Shown piece by piece: positions 29,395 to 39,322 of a stretch of 64,000 nucleotides of DNA. The notes under the pieces are model-generated. The model saw nothing but the letters and a program-made list of their open reading frames with translations, was not told the origin of the DNA and did no database searches. The position numbers and the translations under genes were made by a program. How positions within the stretch are numbered: position 1 is the stretch's first letter; each line of letters opens with the position of its first letter. Source of the stretch: Ramlibacter albus (GTDB lineage: Bacteria; Pseudomonadota; Gammaproteobacteria; Burkholderiales; Burkholderiaceae_C); assembly GCF_014297445.1 (NCBI RefSeq), contig NZ_JACORU010000002.1, forward strand, positions 248,001 to 312,000. The letters run 5' to 3'.

Positions 29395-31173
29395 TCAGAA
29401 CGCGTCCTCGGGCATGTCCGCGCACGTGGGGTCGCGCGTTTCGACGACGCGCAGCCACGCGCCGAGCTTGGGCAGCTCGTAGTGGAAGAAATAGCGCGCG
29501 GCACGCGCCCTGCCCTCGTCGGGCTTGTCTTCGGCCAGCACCACGTCCAGCCACAGCCAGGCGATGACGAGATGCCCGAACGATTGCATGTACGGCACGG
29601 CGTTCGCGAGCGCGTCGGCCGGGTTGCCGGTGGCCCAGGCCGCCTTCGTTGCGGCGCCTACCTTTTGCAGCGCCGTCGCGAGTGCGTTGGCGTGCTCGGC
29701 GAGCTCTGGCTTCTGGATCGCGCGCTCGATGGTCGCGTTGATGCGCCCGGCGAGCAGCTGCAGGCCCTTGCCGCCTTCCATCACGACCTTGCGGCCGAGC
29801 AGATCCGTGGCCTGGATACCGTGCGTGCCCTCGTGGATCATGTTCAGGCGCTGGTCGCGCCAGTACTGCTCGACGGGGAAGTCGCGCGTGTAGCCGTAGC
29901 CGCCGTGGACCTGGATCGCCAGCGAGTTGGCTTCGAGGCAGTTCTCGCTGGGCCAGCTCTTGGCGATGGGCGTCAGCACTTCGAGCAGCAGGCGGGCTTC
30001 TTCCTTCGAGGCTTCGTCGCCGGTGTGCTGCTCGTCGACCAGGCGCGCGCAATACAGCTCCAGGGCGAGCGAGCCTTCGCAGTACGACTTCTGCGCGAGC
30101 AGCATGCGCTTGACGTCGGCATGCTCGATGATGCGCACCTGCGGTTGGCCGGGGTCCTTGCCTGCGGGCCCCACCGGGCGGCCCTGCGGCCGGTTCTTCG
30201 CGTACTCGAGCGAAGCGTAGTAGCCCGCGAAGCCAAGCATCACTGCGGCGAGCCCGACGCCGATGCGCGCCTCGTTCATCATGTGGAACATGCAGCGCAG
30301 GCCTTCGCCCGGCCGCCCCACGAGGTAGCCGACGGCGCCTTCGCGTTCGCCGAAATTCAGCAGCGTGTTGGTCGTGCCGCGCCAGCCCAGCTTGTGGTTC
30401 AGGCCCGCGAGCGCGACGTCGTTGCGCTTGCCGGTGAGGTTGCCTTCGGTGTCCACCAGCTTCTTGGGCACGATGAAGAGCGAGATGCCCTTCGTACCGG
30501 GCACGAGCTTGCCGTCCGGACCCGGGATCTTCGCCAGCACGAGGTGGATGATGTTCTCGGTGAGCTCGTGTTCGCCCGCCGAGATCCACATCTTGTTGCC
30601 TTTGAGGCGATAGCGCGGCCCGAGCGGGTCGTTCTCGTCTTCGAGCGTGGCGCGCGTGGCGACGTCGGAGAGCGACGAGCCCGCCTGCGGCTCCGACAGG
30701 CACATCGTGCCCGACCAGCGCCCGCTGAATTCGTTCAGCGCGAACACCTTCTTCTGCAGCTCGGTGCCGTGCGCCATCAGCAGGTTGGCATTGCCCACGG
30801 TGAGCATGCCGCTGCCCATCGAAGCCGAGGCGAGCGCGAAGAACGAGCTGGCGGCAGCCTCCACGGTGTACGGCAATTGCATGCCGCCGATTTCGTAGTC
30901 CTGCGCGGCGCTGAGCATGCCCGACTCGACGAAGGCCTTGTGCGCCTCGTGGGTCGCACGCGGCAGGATCACCTTCTCGCCGTCGAAGCGCGGCTCCTCG
31001 GTGTCGACGAGGCGGTTGAACGGCGCGTACTTCTCGCGCGCGATCTTCTCGCAGGTGTCGAGCACCGCGTCGAAGGTCTCGCGCGAGTGGTCGGCGAAGC
31101 GGGGGCGCTGCGCGAGTTGCCCGACCTTCAGCCAGTCGTACAGCAGGAAGTCGAGGGTCGGGCGATAAGGCAT
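29395..31173 (-). CDS. Acyl-CoA dehydrogenase with C-terminal extension (DmdC-like)
   Basis: A 592-residue flavoprotein of the long type that includes 3-methylmercaptopropionyl-CoA dehydrogenase (DmdC). 'GTMCLSEPQAGSSLSDVATRA', 'LKGNKMWISAGEHELTEN' and 'GLNHKLGWRGTTNTLLNFG' are acyl-CoA dehydrogenase FAD/substrate loops, and 'QVHGGYGYTRDFPVEQYWRDQRLNMIHEGTHGIQ' contains the catalytic-base region. The last 130 residues are the extra helical domain of this subgroup. DMSP use cannot be inferred from this alone; long-chain substrates are as likely. Confidence 0.94.
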   Translation of the reverse strand: MPYRPTLDFLLYDWLKVGQLAQRPRFADHSRETFDAVLDTCEKIAREKYAPFNRLVDTEEPRFDGEKVILPRATHEAHKAFVESGMLSAAQDYEIGGMQLPYTVEAAASSFFALASASMGSGMLTVGNANLLMAHGTELQKKVFALNEFSGRWSGTMCLSEPQAGSSLSDVATRATLEDENDPLGPRYRLKGNKMWISAGEHELTENIIHLVLAKIPGPDGKLVPGTKGISLFIVPKKLVDTEGNLTGKRNDVALAGLNHKLGWRGTTNTLLNFGEREGAVGYLVGRPGEGLRCMFHMMNEARIGVGLAAVMLGFAGYYASLEYAKNRPQGRPVGPAGKDPGQPQVRIIEHADVKRMLLAQKSYCEGSLALELYCARLVDEQHTGDEASKEEARLLLEVLTPIAKSWPSENCLEANSLAIQVHGGYGYTRDFPVEQYWRDQRLNMIHEGTHGIQATDLLGRKVVMEGGKGLQLLAGRINATIERAIQKPELAEHANALATALQKVGAATKAAWATGNPADALANAVPYMQSFGHLVIAWLWLDVVLAEDKPDEGRARAARYFFHYELPKLGAWLRVVETRDPTCADMPEDAF

Positions 31174-31177
31174 TGCG

Positions 31178-32349
<1,172 letters not shown>

Positions 32350-32353
<4 letters not shown>

Positions 32354-33831
32354 GGCGAGGGCCTTTCTTGCGAAGCGTTGCGGATGAGCTGGTGGTAGAA
32401 GCGCACGAGCTCGGCGAGGTTGGCCACGCCGATGCGCTCGTCGATGCCGTGCAGCCGCGGCAGGTCTTCCGAGGTGACGCGCACCGGGGAGAAGCGGTAG
32501 ACCTGGTCGGCCACGGGGGTGAAGTGATGCGAGTCGGTGCCGGTGAGCACGAGGCCCGGCGTGACGACGATGCCCGGGAACTGCGCGCGCAGCGTACGCG
32601 CGATCAGCTGGTAGCCGCCGGCGTCGGTGCGCGACACCGGCGATGGGTCGGAGCCGCCTTCGGCCAGCGCGGCCTGCACGCCCTCGCCCCCCTTGCTGCG
32701 CACGTGCTGCAGCACCGTTTGCGCCGTGTCGCCCGGAACCATGCGGAAATTGACCGTGGCCTCGGCATTGCCGGGCAGCACGTTGTCCTTGTTGCCGCCG
32801 CCGACGATGGTGAGCGCGGTCGTCGTGCGCAGCAGCGCGTTGGTGGCGCGCGACTGCTCCAGCTTCGGCCGCACCAGCGGCTCGAAGAGCCACAGGTTCG
32901 ACAGCGCCACGCGCTGGAAGCCGCCGAACTCGGGCGCGAGCGTCTCGAACATCTCGCGCGCGACGCCATGGAAAGACGCGGGCGGCTGCTCGGTGTCCAG
33001 CCGGTGCAGCACGGCGGCGAGCTGGCCGATGGCGCTCGTGCCGGGCGCCGGCGGCATCGATGAGTGCCCTGGTTGGCCGGCGGCCTTGAGGGTGACGGTC
33101 GCGTAGCCCTTTTCGGCCAGGCCGATCACGGCCACCGGCTTGTCGATGCCGGCGATGATGCCGTTCGTGATGACGGAACCTTCGTCCAGCACGAAGTCGA
33201 AGCGCAGCTTGCGCTCCTGGAACAGCTTGACGATCTGCTGCGCGCCGTTGGGGCCGTTGACCTCTTCATCATGGCCGAACGCGAAATACACCGTCTGCTT
33301 CGGCTGGAAACCGCCGGCCAGCAGCAGCTCAGCGGCTTCGAGCTGCGCGATCACGCGGCTCTTGTCGTCCCATGCGCCGCGACCCCAGATGTAGCCGTCC
33401 TTCACCTCGCCCGCAAACGGGTCCGCCTTCCAGCGCGACTCGGTACCCGGCGACACCGGCACCACGTCCTGGTGCGCCATCAGCAGGATCGGCTTGGCCT
33501 TTGCGTCGCTGCCTTGCCACGTGTAGACGAGGCTCAGGCCATTGACCGTCTCAAGCTTCAACTTCTGGTGGGCGAGCGGGAAGCGCTGCCGCAGAAGCTC
33601 GTGCAGCTTGCGGAACTCGGCTTCGTTGGCCTTCGGGTCCTCGCGGACCGAAACCGTGCGCAGCCGCACCGCCTGGGCAAGCTTGTCGGCGACTGCCTTC
33701 TCGTCGACGGCCACCGGCGGCGCAGGCGGCACGTCGAGCTGGCGCGAACCCTGGCGCACGGTATTGATCGCCACTGCCGCAACCAGCAGGGCGAGCAACG
33801 CCAGGACAGCCAGGACCGCGCGCTTCAACAC
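32350..33831 (-). CDS. M20 family metallopeptidase (carboxypeptidase PM20D1/CPS1-like)
   Basis: A 493-residue protein anchored by one N-terminal membrane helix ('[22 protein letters not shown]'). Dinuclear zinc ligands are readable: '[11 protein letters not shown]' (His-x-Asp), 'GRGAWDDKS' (Asp), '[10 protein letters not shown]' (Glu-Glu), 'LDEGS' and the late His in 'GTDSHHF'. Related PM20D1 enzymes hydrolyse or form N-acyl amino acids, which is intriguing beside acyl-CoA genes and given the N-acyl synthase-like gene at 50 kb. It starts with GTG five bases after the fadB-like stop. Confidence 0.92.
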
Positions 33832-33835
33832 GTCG

Positions 33836-35935
33836 TCAGTTGAACGTCTTGCCTTCGGCGGCCAGCTTCGCCAGCAGCGGCGCCGGCTCCCAGAACTTCG
33901 CGTCGTCGCGCGGGTTCTTCGCGAAGCGCTTCATGGCCTGCGCCACATTGAAGAGGCCCACCTGGTCCGCGTAGAGCATCGGGCCGCCGCGATGGATCGG
34001 GAAGCCGTAGCCCGTGATGTAGACCATATCGATGTCGCTCGCGCGGGCGGCGATGCCCTCTTCCACGATGCGCGCGCCTTCGTTCACGAGCGCGAACACG
34101 AGGCGCTGCACGATCTCCTCATCGCTGATCTTGCGTGGCTCGATCCCCAGCGACTTGCGGTGCTCGACGATCATCTCCTCGACCAGCTTGGACGGGATCG
34201 CGTCGCGCTTGCCTTCCTTGTAGTCGTACCAGCCGGCGCCGGTCTTCTGGCCGAAGCGGCCCAGCTCGCACAGCTTGTCGGCGGTGCGGCTGTAGATCAT
34301 GTTCGGGCGCTCGGCCGCGCGGCGCTTGCGAATGGCCCAGCCGATGTCGTTGCCCGCGAGGTCGCCCATGCGGAACGGGCCCATCGCGAAGCCGAACTTC
34401 TCGATGGCCTTGTCCACCTGCTGCGGCGTGGCGCCTTCGTCCAGCAGGAAGCCCGCTTGCCGGCTGTACTGCTCGATCATGCGGTTGCCGATGAAGCCGT
34501 CGCACACGCCGGAGACCACGGCGGTCTTCTTGATCTTCTTCGCGACGGTCATCACCGTGGCCATCACGTCCTTGCCGGTCTTGTCGCCGCGCACCACTTC
34601 CAGCAGCTTCATCACGTTGGCCGGGCTGAAGAAGTGCAGGCCGACCACGTCCTGCGGGCGCTTGGTGAAGGACGCGATCTTGTTCACGTCGAGCGTCGAG
34701 GTGTTGGAAGCGAGGATCGCGCCTTGCTTCATCACGGAGTCGAGCGTCTCGAACACCTTCTGCTTGACGCCCATCTCCTCGAACACGGCCTCGATCACGA
34801 GGTCGGCGTCGGCGATGTCCTTGTAGTCCAGCGTCGTCTTGAGCAGCGACATGCGCGTGTCGTACTTGTCCTGCTTGAGCTTGCCCTTCTTGACCTGCGC
34901 CTCGTAGTTCTTGCGGATCGTCGCGACGCCGCGGTCGATGGCCTCCTGCTTCATCTCCAGCATCGTCACGGGGATGCCGGCGTTCAGGAAGTTCATCGTG
35001 ATGCCGCCGCCCATGGTGCCGGCACCGATGACGGCCACCTTCTCGATCTTGCGCTGCGGCGTGTCTTCCGGCACGTCGGGGATCTTGCTCGCGGCGCGCT
35101 CGGACACGAACAGGTGGCGCAGCGCGCGCGACTCCGGCGTGAGCATGAGGTTCATGAAGATCTCGCGCTCGGTCGCCAACGCGTCGTCGAACTTCTTCTT
35201 CGTGGCGTTCTCCACCGCGTCCACGCATTTGGCCGGCGCCGGGAAGTTTTTCGCCATGCCCTTGACCATGTTGCGCGCGAACTGGAAGTACGCGTCGCCC
35301 ATCGGGTGCTTGCATGGCAGGTCGCGCACGCGCGGGTGCGTCTTGTTGCCCGCCACTTCACGCGCATAGGCCAGCGCCTCTTCGGCCAGCGACTCGGGCG
35401 ACTTCGCCATCCGGTCGAACAGCTTCTGGCCCGGCAGCATGGCGAGCATCTCGCTCTTGACCGGCTCGCCACTCACGATCATGTTGAGCGCGGGCTCGAC
35501 ACCCAGCACGCGCGGCAGGCGCACCGTGCCGCCGGCGCCGGGGATCAGGCCCAGCTTCACTTCGGGCAGTGCAATGCTCGTGCCGGGCGCGGCGATGCGA
35601 TAGTGGCAGCCCAGCGCCAGCTCGAGGCCGCCGCCCATGGCAACCGAATGGATGGCCGCAACGACCGGCTTGGTGGAGTTTTCCACCGCGGCAATCACAG
35701 ACAGAAGGTTCGGTTCCGCCGACGCCTTGGCCGTGCCGAACTCCTTGATGTCCGCCCCGCCCGAGAACGCCTTGCCGGCGCCGGTGATCACGATCGCTTT
35801 CACAGCCGGGTCCGCTGCCGCCTGCTCCAGGCCCTGCGCAATGCCTTGCCGCACCGCGTAGCCCAGGCCGTTGACCGGCGGGTTGCTCATCGTGATCACG
35901 GCCACGTCGCCGTGCACCTTGTATTCAGCCGTCAT
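33836..35935 (-). CDS. Bifunctional enoyl-CoA hydratase / 3-hydroxyacyl-CoA dehydrogenase
   Basis: A 699-residue FadB/FadJ-type fusion. The hydratase half has 'ITGAGKAFSGGADIKEFG' (oxyanion hole), 'MGGGLELALGCHYRIA' and 'LPEVKLGLIPGAGGT' with the catalytic Glu pair. The dehydrogenase half has 'VAVIGAGTMGGGI' (Rossmann), 'ASNTSTLDV' and 'VGLHFFSPANVMKLLEVV' (catalytic His), plus two C-terminal 3HCDH domains. It catalyses steps two and three of beta-oxidation and leads the operon down to 27156. A possible acyl-CoA-responsive TetR-type operator lies upstream at 35961. Confidence 0.96.
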   Translation of the reverse strand: MTAEYKVHGDVAVITMSNPPVNGLGYAVRQGIAQGLEQAAADPAVKAIVITGAGKAFSGGADIKEFGTAKASAEPNLLSVIAAVENSTKPVVAAIHSVAMGGGLELALGCHYRIAAPGTSIALPEVKLGLIPGAGGTVRLPRVLGVEPALNMIVSGEPVKSEMLAMLPGQKLFDRMAKSPESLAEEALAYAREVAGNKTHPRVRDLPCKHPMGDAYFQFARNMVKGMAKNFPAPAKCVDAVENATKKKFDDALATEREIFMNLMLTPESRALRHLFVSERAASKIPDVPEDTPQRKIEKVAVIGAGTMGGGITMNFLNAGIPVTMLEMKQEAIDRGVATIRKNYEAQVKKGKLKQDKYDTRMSLLKTTLDYKDIADADLVIEAVFEEMGVKQKVFETLDSVMKQGAILASNTSTLDVNKIASFTKRPQDVVGLHFFSPANVMKLLEVVRGDKTGKDVMATVMTVAKKIKKTAVVSGVCDGFIGNRMIEQYSRQAGFLLDEGATPQQVDKAIEKFGFAMGPFRMGDLAGNDIGWAIRKRRAAERPNMIYSRTADKLCELGRFGQKTGAGWYDYKEGKRDAIPSKLVEEMIVEHRKSLGIEPRKISDEEIVQRLVFALVNEGARIVEEGIAARASDIDMVYITGYGFPIHRGGPMLYADQVGLFNVAQAMKRFAKNPRDDAKFWEPAPLLAKLAAEGKTFN

Positions 35936-35960
35936 GGCGGTTCCTTTGAAGAAAGAAAAA

Positions 35961-35972
35961 GAACGGTCGTTC
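35961..35972 (-). promoter_or_regulatory. Candidate TetR-family operator upstream of the beta-oxidation operon
   Basis: GAACGGTCGTTC is an imperfect palindrome (10 of 12 positions symmetric), 26 bases upstream of the hydratase/dehydrogenase start. Short NAACGNNCGTTN-type palindromes are typical of TetR regulators of fatty-acid genes. No regulator gene is adjacent, so the link is inference. Confidence 0.45.
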
Positions 35973-36110
35973 GCTTTCGCGGATTCTAGGGGGGAGCGCG
36001 GCTGCGCCGAATTTCATTTGTCGCAGCGGGGACAAGAGTGACGGTCTATCACCAAGAGGCGCGGATTGCCAGCGCGACCGTGACAAATTCGCCGCTTCGC
36101 TCCGATCGGG

Positions 36111-36138
36111 GGAACGGGTCCTCCCGTTGCGTGACTCA
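36111..36138 (+). promoter_or_regulatory. hrp-box-like promoter upstream of the RGS protein
   Basis: GGAACG (36111-36116), a 15-base spacer, and TGACTCA (36132-36138) resemble GGAACC-N15-CCACTCA; the -35 half has one mismatch and the -10 half keeps ACTCA. GGAACG is identical to the -35 half at 24511. The 32-base leader to ATG 36171 includes CGGAGA as ribosome binding site, so geometry is sound. Weaker than the other two elements. Confidence 0.45.
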
Positions 36139-36170
36139 GCACCTGAAGACATCAACTCCCGGAGATCGAA

Positions 36171-37106
36171 ATGCCAGTGAGTCCCATCGCCCATCGCGTC
36201 ACGCAGGTCGCGGAACAGGTCGCGCCCCCGACCGGCCCGAACACAGCCCAGGCCGCGGAGGTGGCTGAAGCCCCGGCGCACGACGCGCCGGCCGGCCCGC
36301 CCAACCTGAACCTGTCGGCTGCGGTCCGTAACAGGCCGGGCGTCAACAGCACCCAGGCGTTCTGGGCCAAGGTGAACGCTTCGGATTCTCACGCGAACGA
36401 GGCTACGCCGGCCGCGCAGCCGCTTCTGCCTCCTGCGACCGCAGCTGCCGTGCCGGTTGCCCCGCCGGTGGCCGCAGTGCAAGCCCAGCCCGCCGGAACG
36501 GCGCGCAAGCTGCTGGGCATGCTCTCGAAGTTTGGAAGCGCAATTGCCGGCATCTTCCGCAAACCGCAAACCCCGGCTGCCCCGCCACCCGAGCTGAACG
36601 ACGTGAACTATCCAATGGACCACACGCTCAAGTCCGAGGCCAATCGCACGAAGTTCGAGGCGTACCTGAAAAAGGAATTCAGCTCCGAGAACCTGGAGTT
36701 CCAGAAAGATTGCGCCGGCCTCGCCGCGCTTCCACGCGCCGAGCGCGCAGAAAGGGCACGTGAGCTCGTCGAGAAGTACATCGTGCAGGGCGCCGCGGAC
36801 CAGATCAACATCCCCGCTGGCACCCGTGAAAAGATCGAGAGCGCTGTCAAAGCCAAGAACGACATCGCCTTGCTCAAGGCACTCGGGCAGGCTCAGGTGG
36901 ACATCAACACGCTCGTGAGGCGCGACTCGTACCCTCGATTTCTGAAGGAGACCTACAAGGGGGACCAAAGGCCTGAAGCTTCACCCGACATTGCCGTCTG
37001 GCCTGCCAAACTGCACGAAGCCATCCCGATGATCCTCGCGCGAGACAGGCTCCAGGAAGAGCGAGCGGCCCAGGCGGGACGTCGCGCGCAGGTTGCCGGA
37101 GGGTGA
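36171..37106 (+). CDS. RGS-domain protein, candidate type III effector
   Basis: A 311-residue protein. Residues 1-140 are disordered, rich in Ala, Pro, Thr and Asn, with a secretion-signal-like start ('MPVSPIAHRVTQ'). Residues 151-261 are a convincing regulator of G-protein signalling domain: 'NRTKFEAYLKKEFSSENLEF', 'ARELVEKYIVQGAADQINIP', 'AQVDINTLVRRDSYPRFLK'. The positions that contact G-alpha in RGS4 as I recall them (Glu87, Asn88, Asn128, Asp163, Arg167) correspond to E173, N174, N213, D252 and R256 here, all retained, so it could accelerate G-alpha GTP hydrolysis in a eukaryotic host. RGS domains are rare in bacteria. An hrp-box-like element and a ribosome binding site precede the ATG. 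It is divergent from the beta-oxidation operon. Effector status is inference. Confidence 0.85.
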   Translation: MPVSPIAHRVTQVAEQVAPPTGPNTAQAAEVAEAPAHDAPAGPPNLNLSAAVRNRPGVNSTQAFWAKVNASDSHANEATPAAQPLLPPATAAAVPVAPPVAAVQAQPAGTARKLLGMLSKFGSAIAGIFRKPQTPAAPPPELNDVNYPMDHTLKSEANRTKFEAYLKKEFSSENLEFQKDCAGLAALPRAERAERARELVEKYIVQGAADQINIPAGTREKIESAVKAKNDIALLKALGQAQVDINTLVRRDSYPRFLKETYKGDQRPEASPDIAVWPAKLHEAIPMILARDRLQEERAAQAGRRAQVAGG

Positions 37107-37126
37107 CGACAGGGTGCTCGGCGAGC

Positions 37127-37528
37127 TCAGTGCCGCCAGACCTTCAAGCCCCGCAGCGACTCCAGCGCATCGAAGTCCCGGTCGCCATGCAGCAGCGCGT
37201 GGTCGTGCTCGATGCAATAGCTGGCCAGCATCACGTCGACGGGGCTGCGCACCGTGACGCCCGCCGCGCGTAGCGCGCGGTAGTGGTGGGCGGCGCGCAA
37301 GGCGTTGTCCTCGCCGCCGATCTCGACGATGGGCAGCGCGTGCAGCGCCCGCCGCGCCGCCTGGAAGTCCTGTTCGTGGCGAAAGCCGCGCAGGACCTCG
37401 AAGAGCACCAGGTCCGCAACGCCCAGCGGCGCACCGCCGTCCTGCAGCAATTCCGCCAGCCGCTCCTCGGCCGGCCCGGGCTGGCCGTTGAAGAAATCGA
37501 TCCAGACCGAGGAGTCGACGAGGATCAT
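37127..37528 (-). CDS. vapC: VapC-type PIN-domain ribonuclease toxin
   Basis: A 133-residue PIN-domain protein. 'MILVDSSVWIDFF' carries the first catalytic Asp (D5), followed by Glu in 'DLVLFEVLRGFRHEQ', then the Asp pair in 'SPVDVMLASYCIEHDHALLHGDRDFDAL'. VapC toxins cut specific tRNAs or rRNA. The ATG overlaps the antitoxin stop (ATGA), the normal order for a type II toxin-antitoxin operon. Confidence 0.92.
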   Translation of the reverse strand: MILVDSSVWIDFFNGQPGPAEERLAELLQDGGAPLGVADLVLFEVLRGFRHEQDFQAARRALHALPIVEIGGEDNALRAAHHYRALRAAGVTVRSPVDVMLASYCIEHDHALLHGDRDFDALESLRGLKVWRH

Positions 37529-37773
37529 TTCCTGCGCTTCGCCGGCGCCTTCGCGGCACCGTACGCCGGGCGCGGCTCGGAGACCATGAGGCCGGCCGCC
37601 TTTGGCGCGTCGTCCCACCGCAGCTTGCCCCGCAACGCGAGGATTTCGCGATAGGCCGCCTGGCGTGCAAGCAAGCGCAACCCAGCCTCGACAGCGTCCT
37701 TCTTGGTGCTGAAAGGGCCGGCTTTCATGGCGGCGTCGAGGAGTTCGTCGTCGATGACGATGTTAGTGCGCAT
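37525..37773 (-). CDS. vapB: VapB-type antitoxin
   Basis: An 82-residue protein with an N-terminal ribbon-helix-helix-like DNA-binding segment ('MRTNIVIDDELLDAAMKAG') of the VapB family and a flexible tail that should wrap the toxin ('LRGKLRWDDAPKAAGLM'). The basic Lys/Arg-rich end 'APAKRRK' is a little unusual. Autoregulation probably uses the small palindrome upstream. Confidence 0.9.
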   Translation of the reverse strand: MRTNIVIDDELLDAAMKAGPFSTKKDAVEAGLRLLARQAAYREILALRGKLRWDDAPKAAGLMVSEPRPAYGAAKAPAKRRK

Positions 37774-37798
37774 GATGTGTACGGAATCAGCAAACCAT

Positions 37799-37811
37799 GC
37801 ACATTATGCGC
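37799..37811 (-). promoter_or_regulatory. Promoter/operator region of vapBC
   Basis: GCACATTATGCGC is an imperfect 6-1-6 palindrome. Its minus strand contains CATAAT, a good -10 element, about 27 bases before the vapB ATG. No good -35 is seen, which fits an autorepressed, weakly expressed operon. Confidence 0.4.
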
Positions 37812-37844
37812 CTGGGCGCGCATCCCGGGGGAGAGGGGGCCGGC

Positions 37845-38549
37845 TCAGACCTCCAGCCACTCCTTGCGCACATAGGCATCGTCCTTCAGCGTCTGCGGCG
37901 TGCCGCTGAAGACGATGCTGCCGTGCCCCATCACGAGGGCGCGGTCGCTGATCGACATCGCGATCGTCAGCTTCTGCTCGATCAGCAGCACCGAAATCCC
38001 ACGCGCTTTCAGCTTCTGCAGGTACTCGCCGACGAGCTCCACGATCTTCGGCGCCAGGCCCTCGGTCGGCTCGTCGATGATGATCAGGTCCGGGTCGCCC
38101 ATCAGCGTGCGGCACAGCGTGAGCATCTGCTGCTCGCCACCTGACAACACACCCGCCTCGGTGTGCTGCCTCTCCCGCAGCCGCGGGAACATCTCGTACA
38201 TGTCGTCGAATGACCAGCGGCCCTTCTGCTTGGCCGACTTCTGCCCGAGCATCAGGTTCTGGTGCACGGTGAGCTTGGGGAAGATGTCGCGGTTCTCCGG
38301 CACGTAGCCTAGCCCCATGTGTGCGATCTCGTAGGGCTTGCGGCCCATGATGTGCTGGCCGCGCCAGTCCACGACGCCGGTGCACTCCACCATGCCCATG
38401 ATGGCCTTCGCGGTGGTCGAGCGCCCGCTGCCGTTGCGCCCGAGCAGCGCGACGATCTCGCCCTGCCCCACGTCGAAATGCACGCCGTGCAGCACGTGGC
38501 TCTTGCCGTAGTACGCATGCAGGTCGTTGATCTTGAGGATCGGCTCCAT
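37845..38549 (-). CDS. livF: Branched-chain amino acid-type ABC transporter ATP-binding protein
   Basis: A 234-residue ATPase. Walker A is 'LLGRNGSGRSTTAKAI'; here Arg stands where GK(S/T) normally has Lys ('GSGRST' for 'GxGKST'), a notable change in the nucleotide-binding Lys. The signature is 'VLSGGEQQMLTLCRTLM' and Walker B 'LIIIDEPTEGLAPKIVE'. Order and length fit LivF. It is the last gene of the operon and its ATG overlaps the livG stop by one base (TGATG). Confidence 0.94.
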   Translation of the reverse strand: MEPILKINDLHAYYGKSHVLHGVHFDVGQGEIVALLGRNGSGRSTTAKAIMGMVECTGVVDWRGQHIMGRKPYEIAHMGLGYVPENRDIFPKLTVHQNLMLGQKSAKQKGRWSFDDMYEMFPRLRERQHTEAGVLSGGEQQMLTLCRTLMGDPDLIIIDEPTEGLAPKIVELVGEYLQKLKARGISVLLIEQKLTIAMSISDRALVMGHGSIVFSGTPQTLKDDAYVRKEWLEV

Positions 38550-39322
38550 CAGTGGCCCCCCGCCTGCTGGTCGGCGACGGAGGAGCCGAGGTAGGCCTCC
38601 TGCACCTTCTGGTTCGCGCGCACGTTCTCGGGTGTGTCGAAGGCGATGACCTCACCGTACACCACCACCGCGATGCGGTCCGCGAGCCCGAACACCACGC
38701 CCATGTCGTGCTCCACCGTCAGCAGCGTCTTGCCCACGGTCACTTCCTTGATCAGCTCGATGAAGCGCTTGGTCTCGGGCCGGCTCATACCCGCGGTGGG
38801 CTCGTCCAGCAGGATCACGTTGGCGCCGCCGGCGATGGTGATGCCCACCTCCAGCGCACGCTGCTCCGCGTAGGTGAGGTTCATGGCCAGCACGTCGCGC
38901 TTCTTGTGCAGGCGGATCATGTCCATCAGCTCCTCGGCGCGGTCGTTCGCGTCGTCGAGGTCGGCGAGGAATTTCCAGAAGCTGTACTTGTAGCCCAGGC
39001 TCCACAGCACGCCGCAGCGCAGGTTCTCGAACACCGACAGCTTGGGGAAGATGTTGGTGATCTGGAAGCTGCGCGACAAGCCCATGCGGTTGATCTCGAA
39101 CGGCTTCTTGCCGTCGATGCGCTGGCCGTTGAGGAGGACTTCGCCGCTCGTGGGCGCGAAACGGCCGGAAATCAGGTTGAACAGCGTCGACTTGCCCGCG
39201 CCGTTCGGCCCGATCACCGCAACGCGCTCGCCCTGGTTCACCGCGAGGTTGGCGCCACGGATGATCTCGGTCTTGCCGAAGGACTTGCGCAAGTCCTTCA
39301 GTTCCAGTGCGACGGCGCTCAC
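38549..39322 (-). CDS. livG: Branched-chain amino acid-type ABC transporter ATP-binding protein
   Basis: A 257-residue LivG-like ATPase with a complete Walker A ('VIGPNGAGKSTLFN'), signature region ('NLTYAEQRALEVGITIAG'), Walker B ('VILLDEPTAGMSRPE') and H-loop ('TVEHDMGVVF'). GTG 39322 is the start and overlaps the livM stop (GTGA), which is why it is chosen. The heterodimer with LivF powers import. Confidence 0.95.
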   Translation of the reverse strand: MSAVALELKDLRKSFGKTEIIRGANLAVNQGERVAVIGPNGAGKSTLFNLISGRFAPTSGEVLLNGQRIDGKKPFEINRMGLSRSFQITNIFPKLSVFENLRCGVLWSLGYKYSFWKFLADLDDANDRAEELMDMIRLHKKRDVLAMNLTYAEQRALEVGITIAGGANVILLDEPTAGMSRPETKRFIELIKEVTVGKTLLTVEHDMGVVFGLADRIAVVVYGEVIAFDTPENVRANQKVQEAYLGSSVADQQAGGH

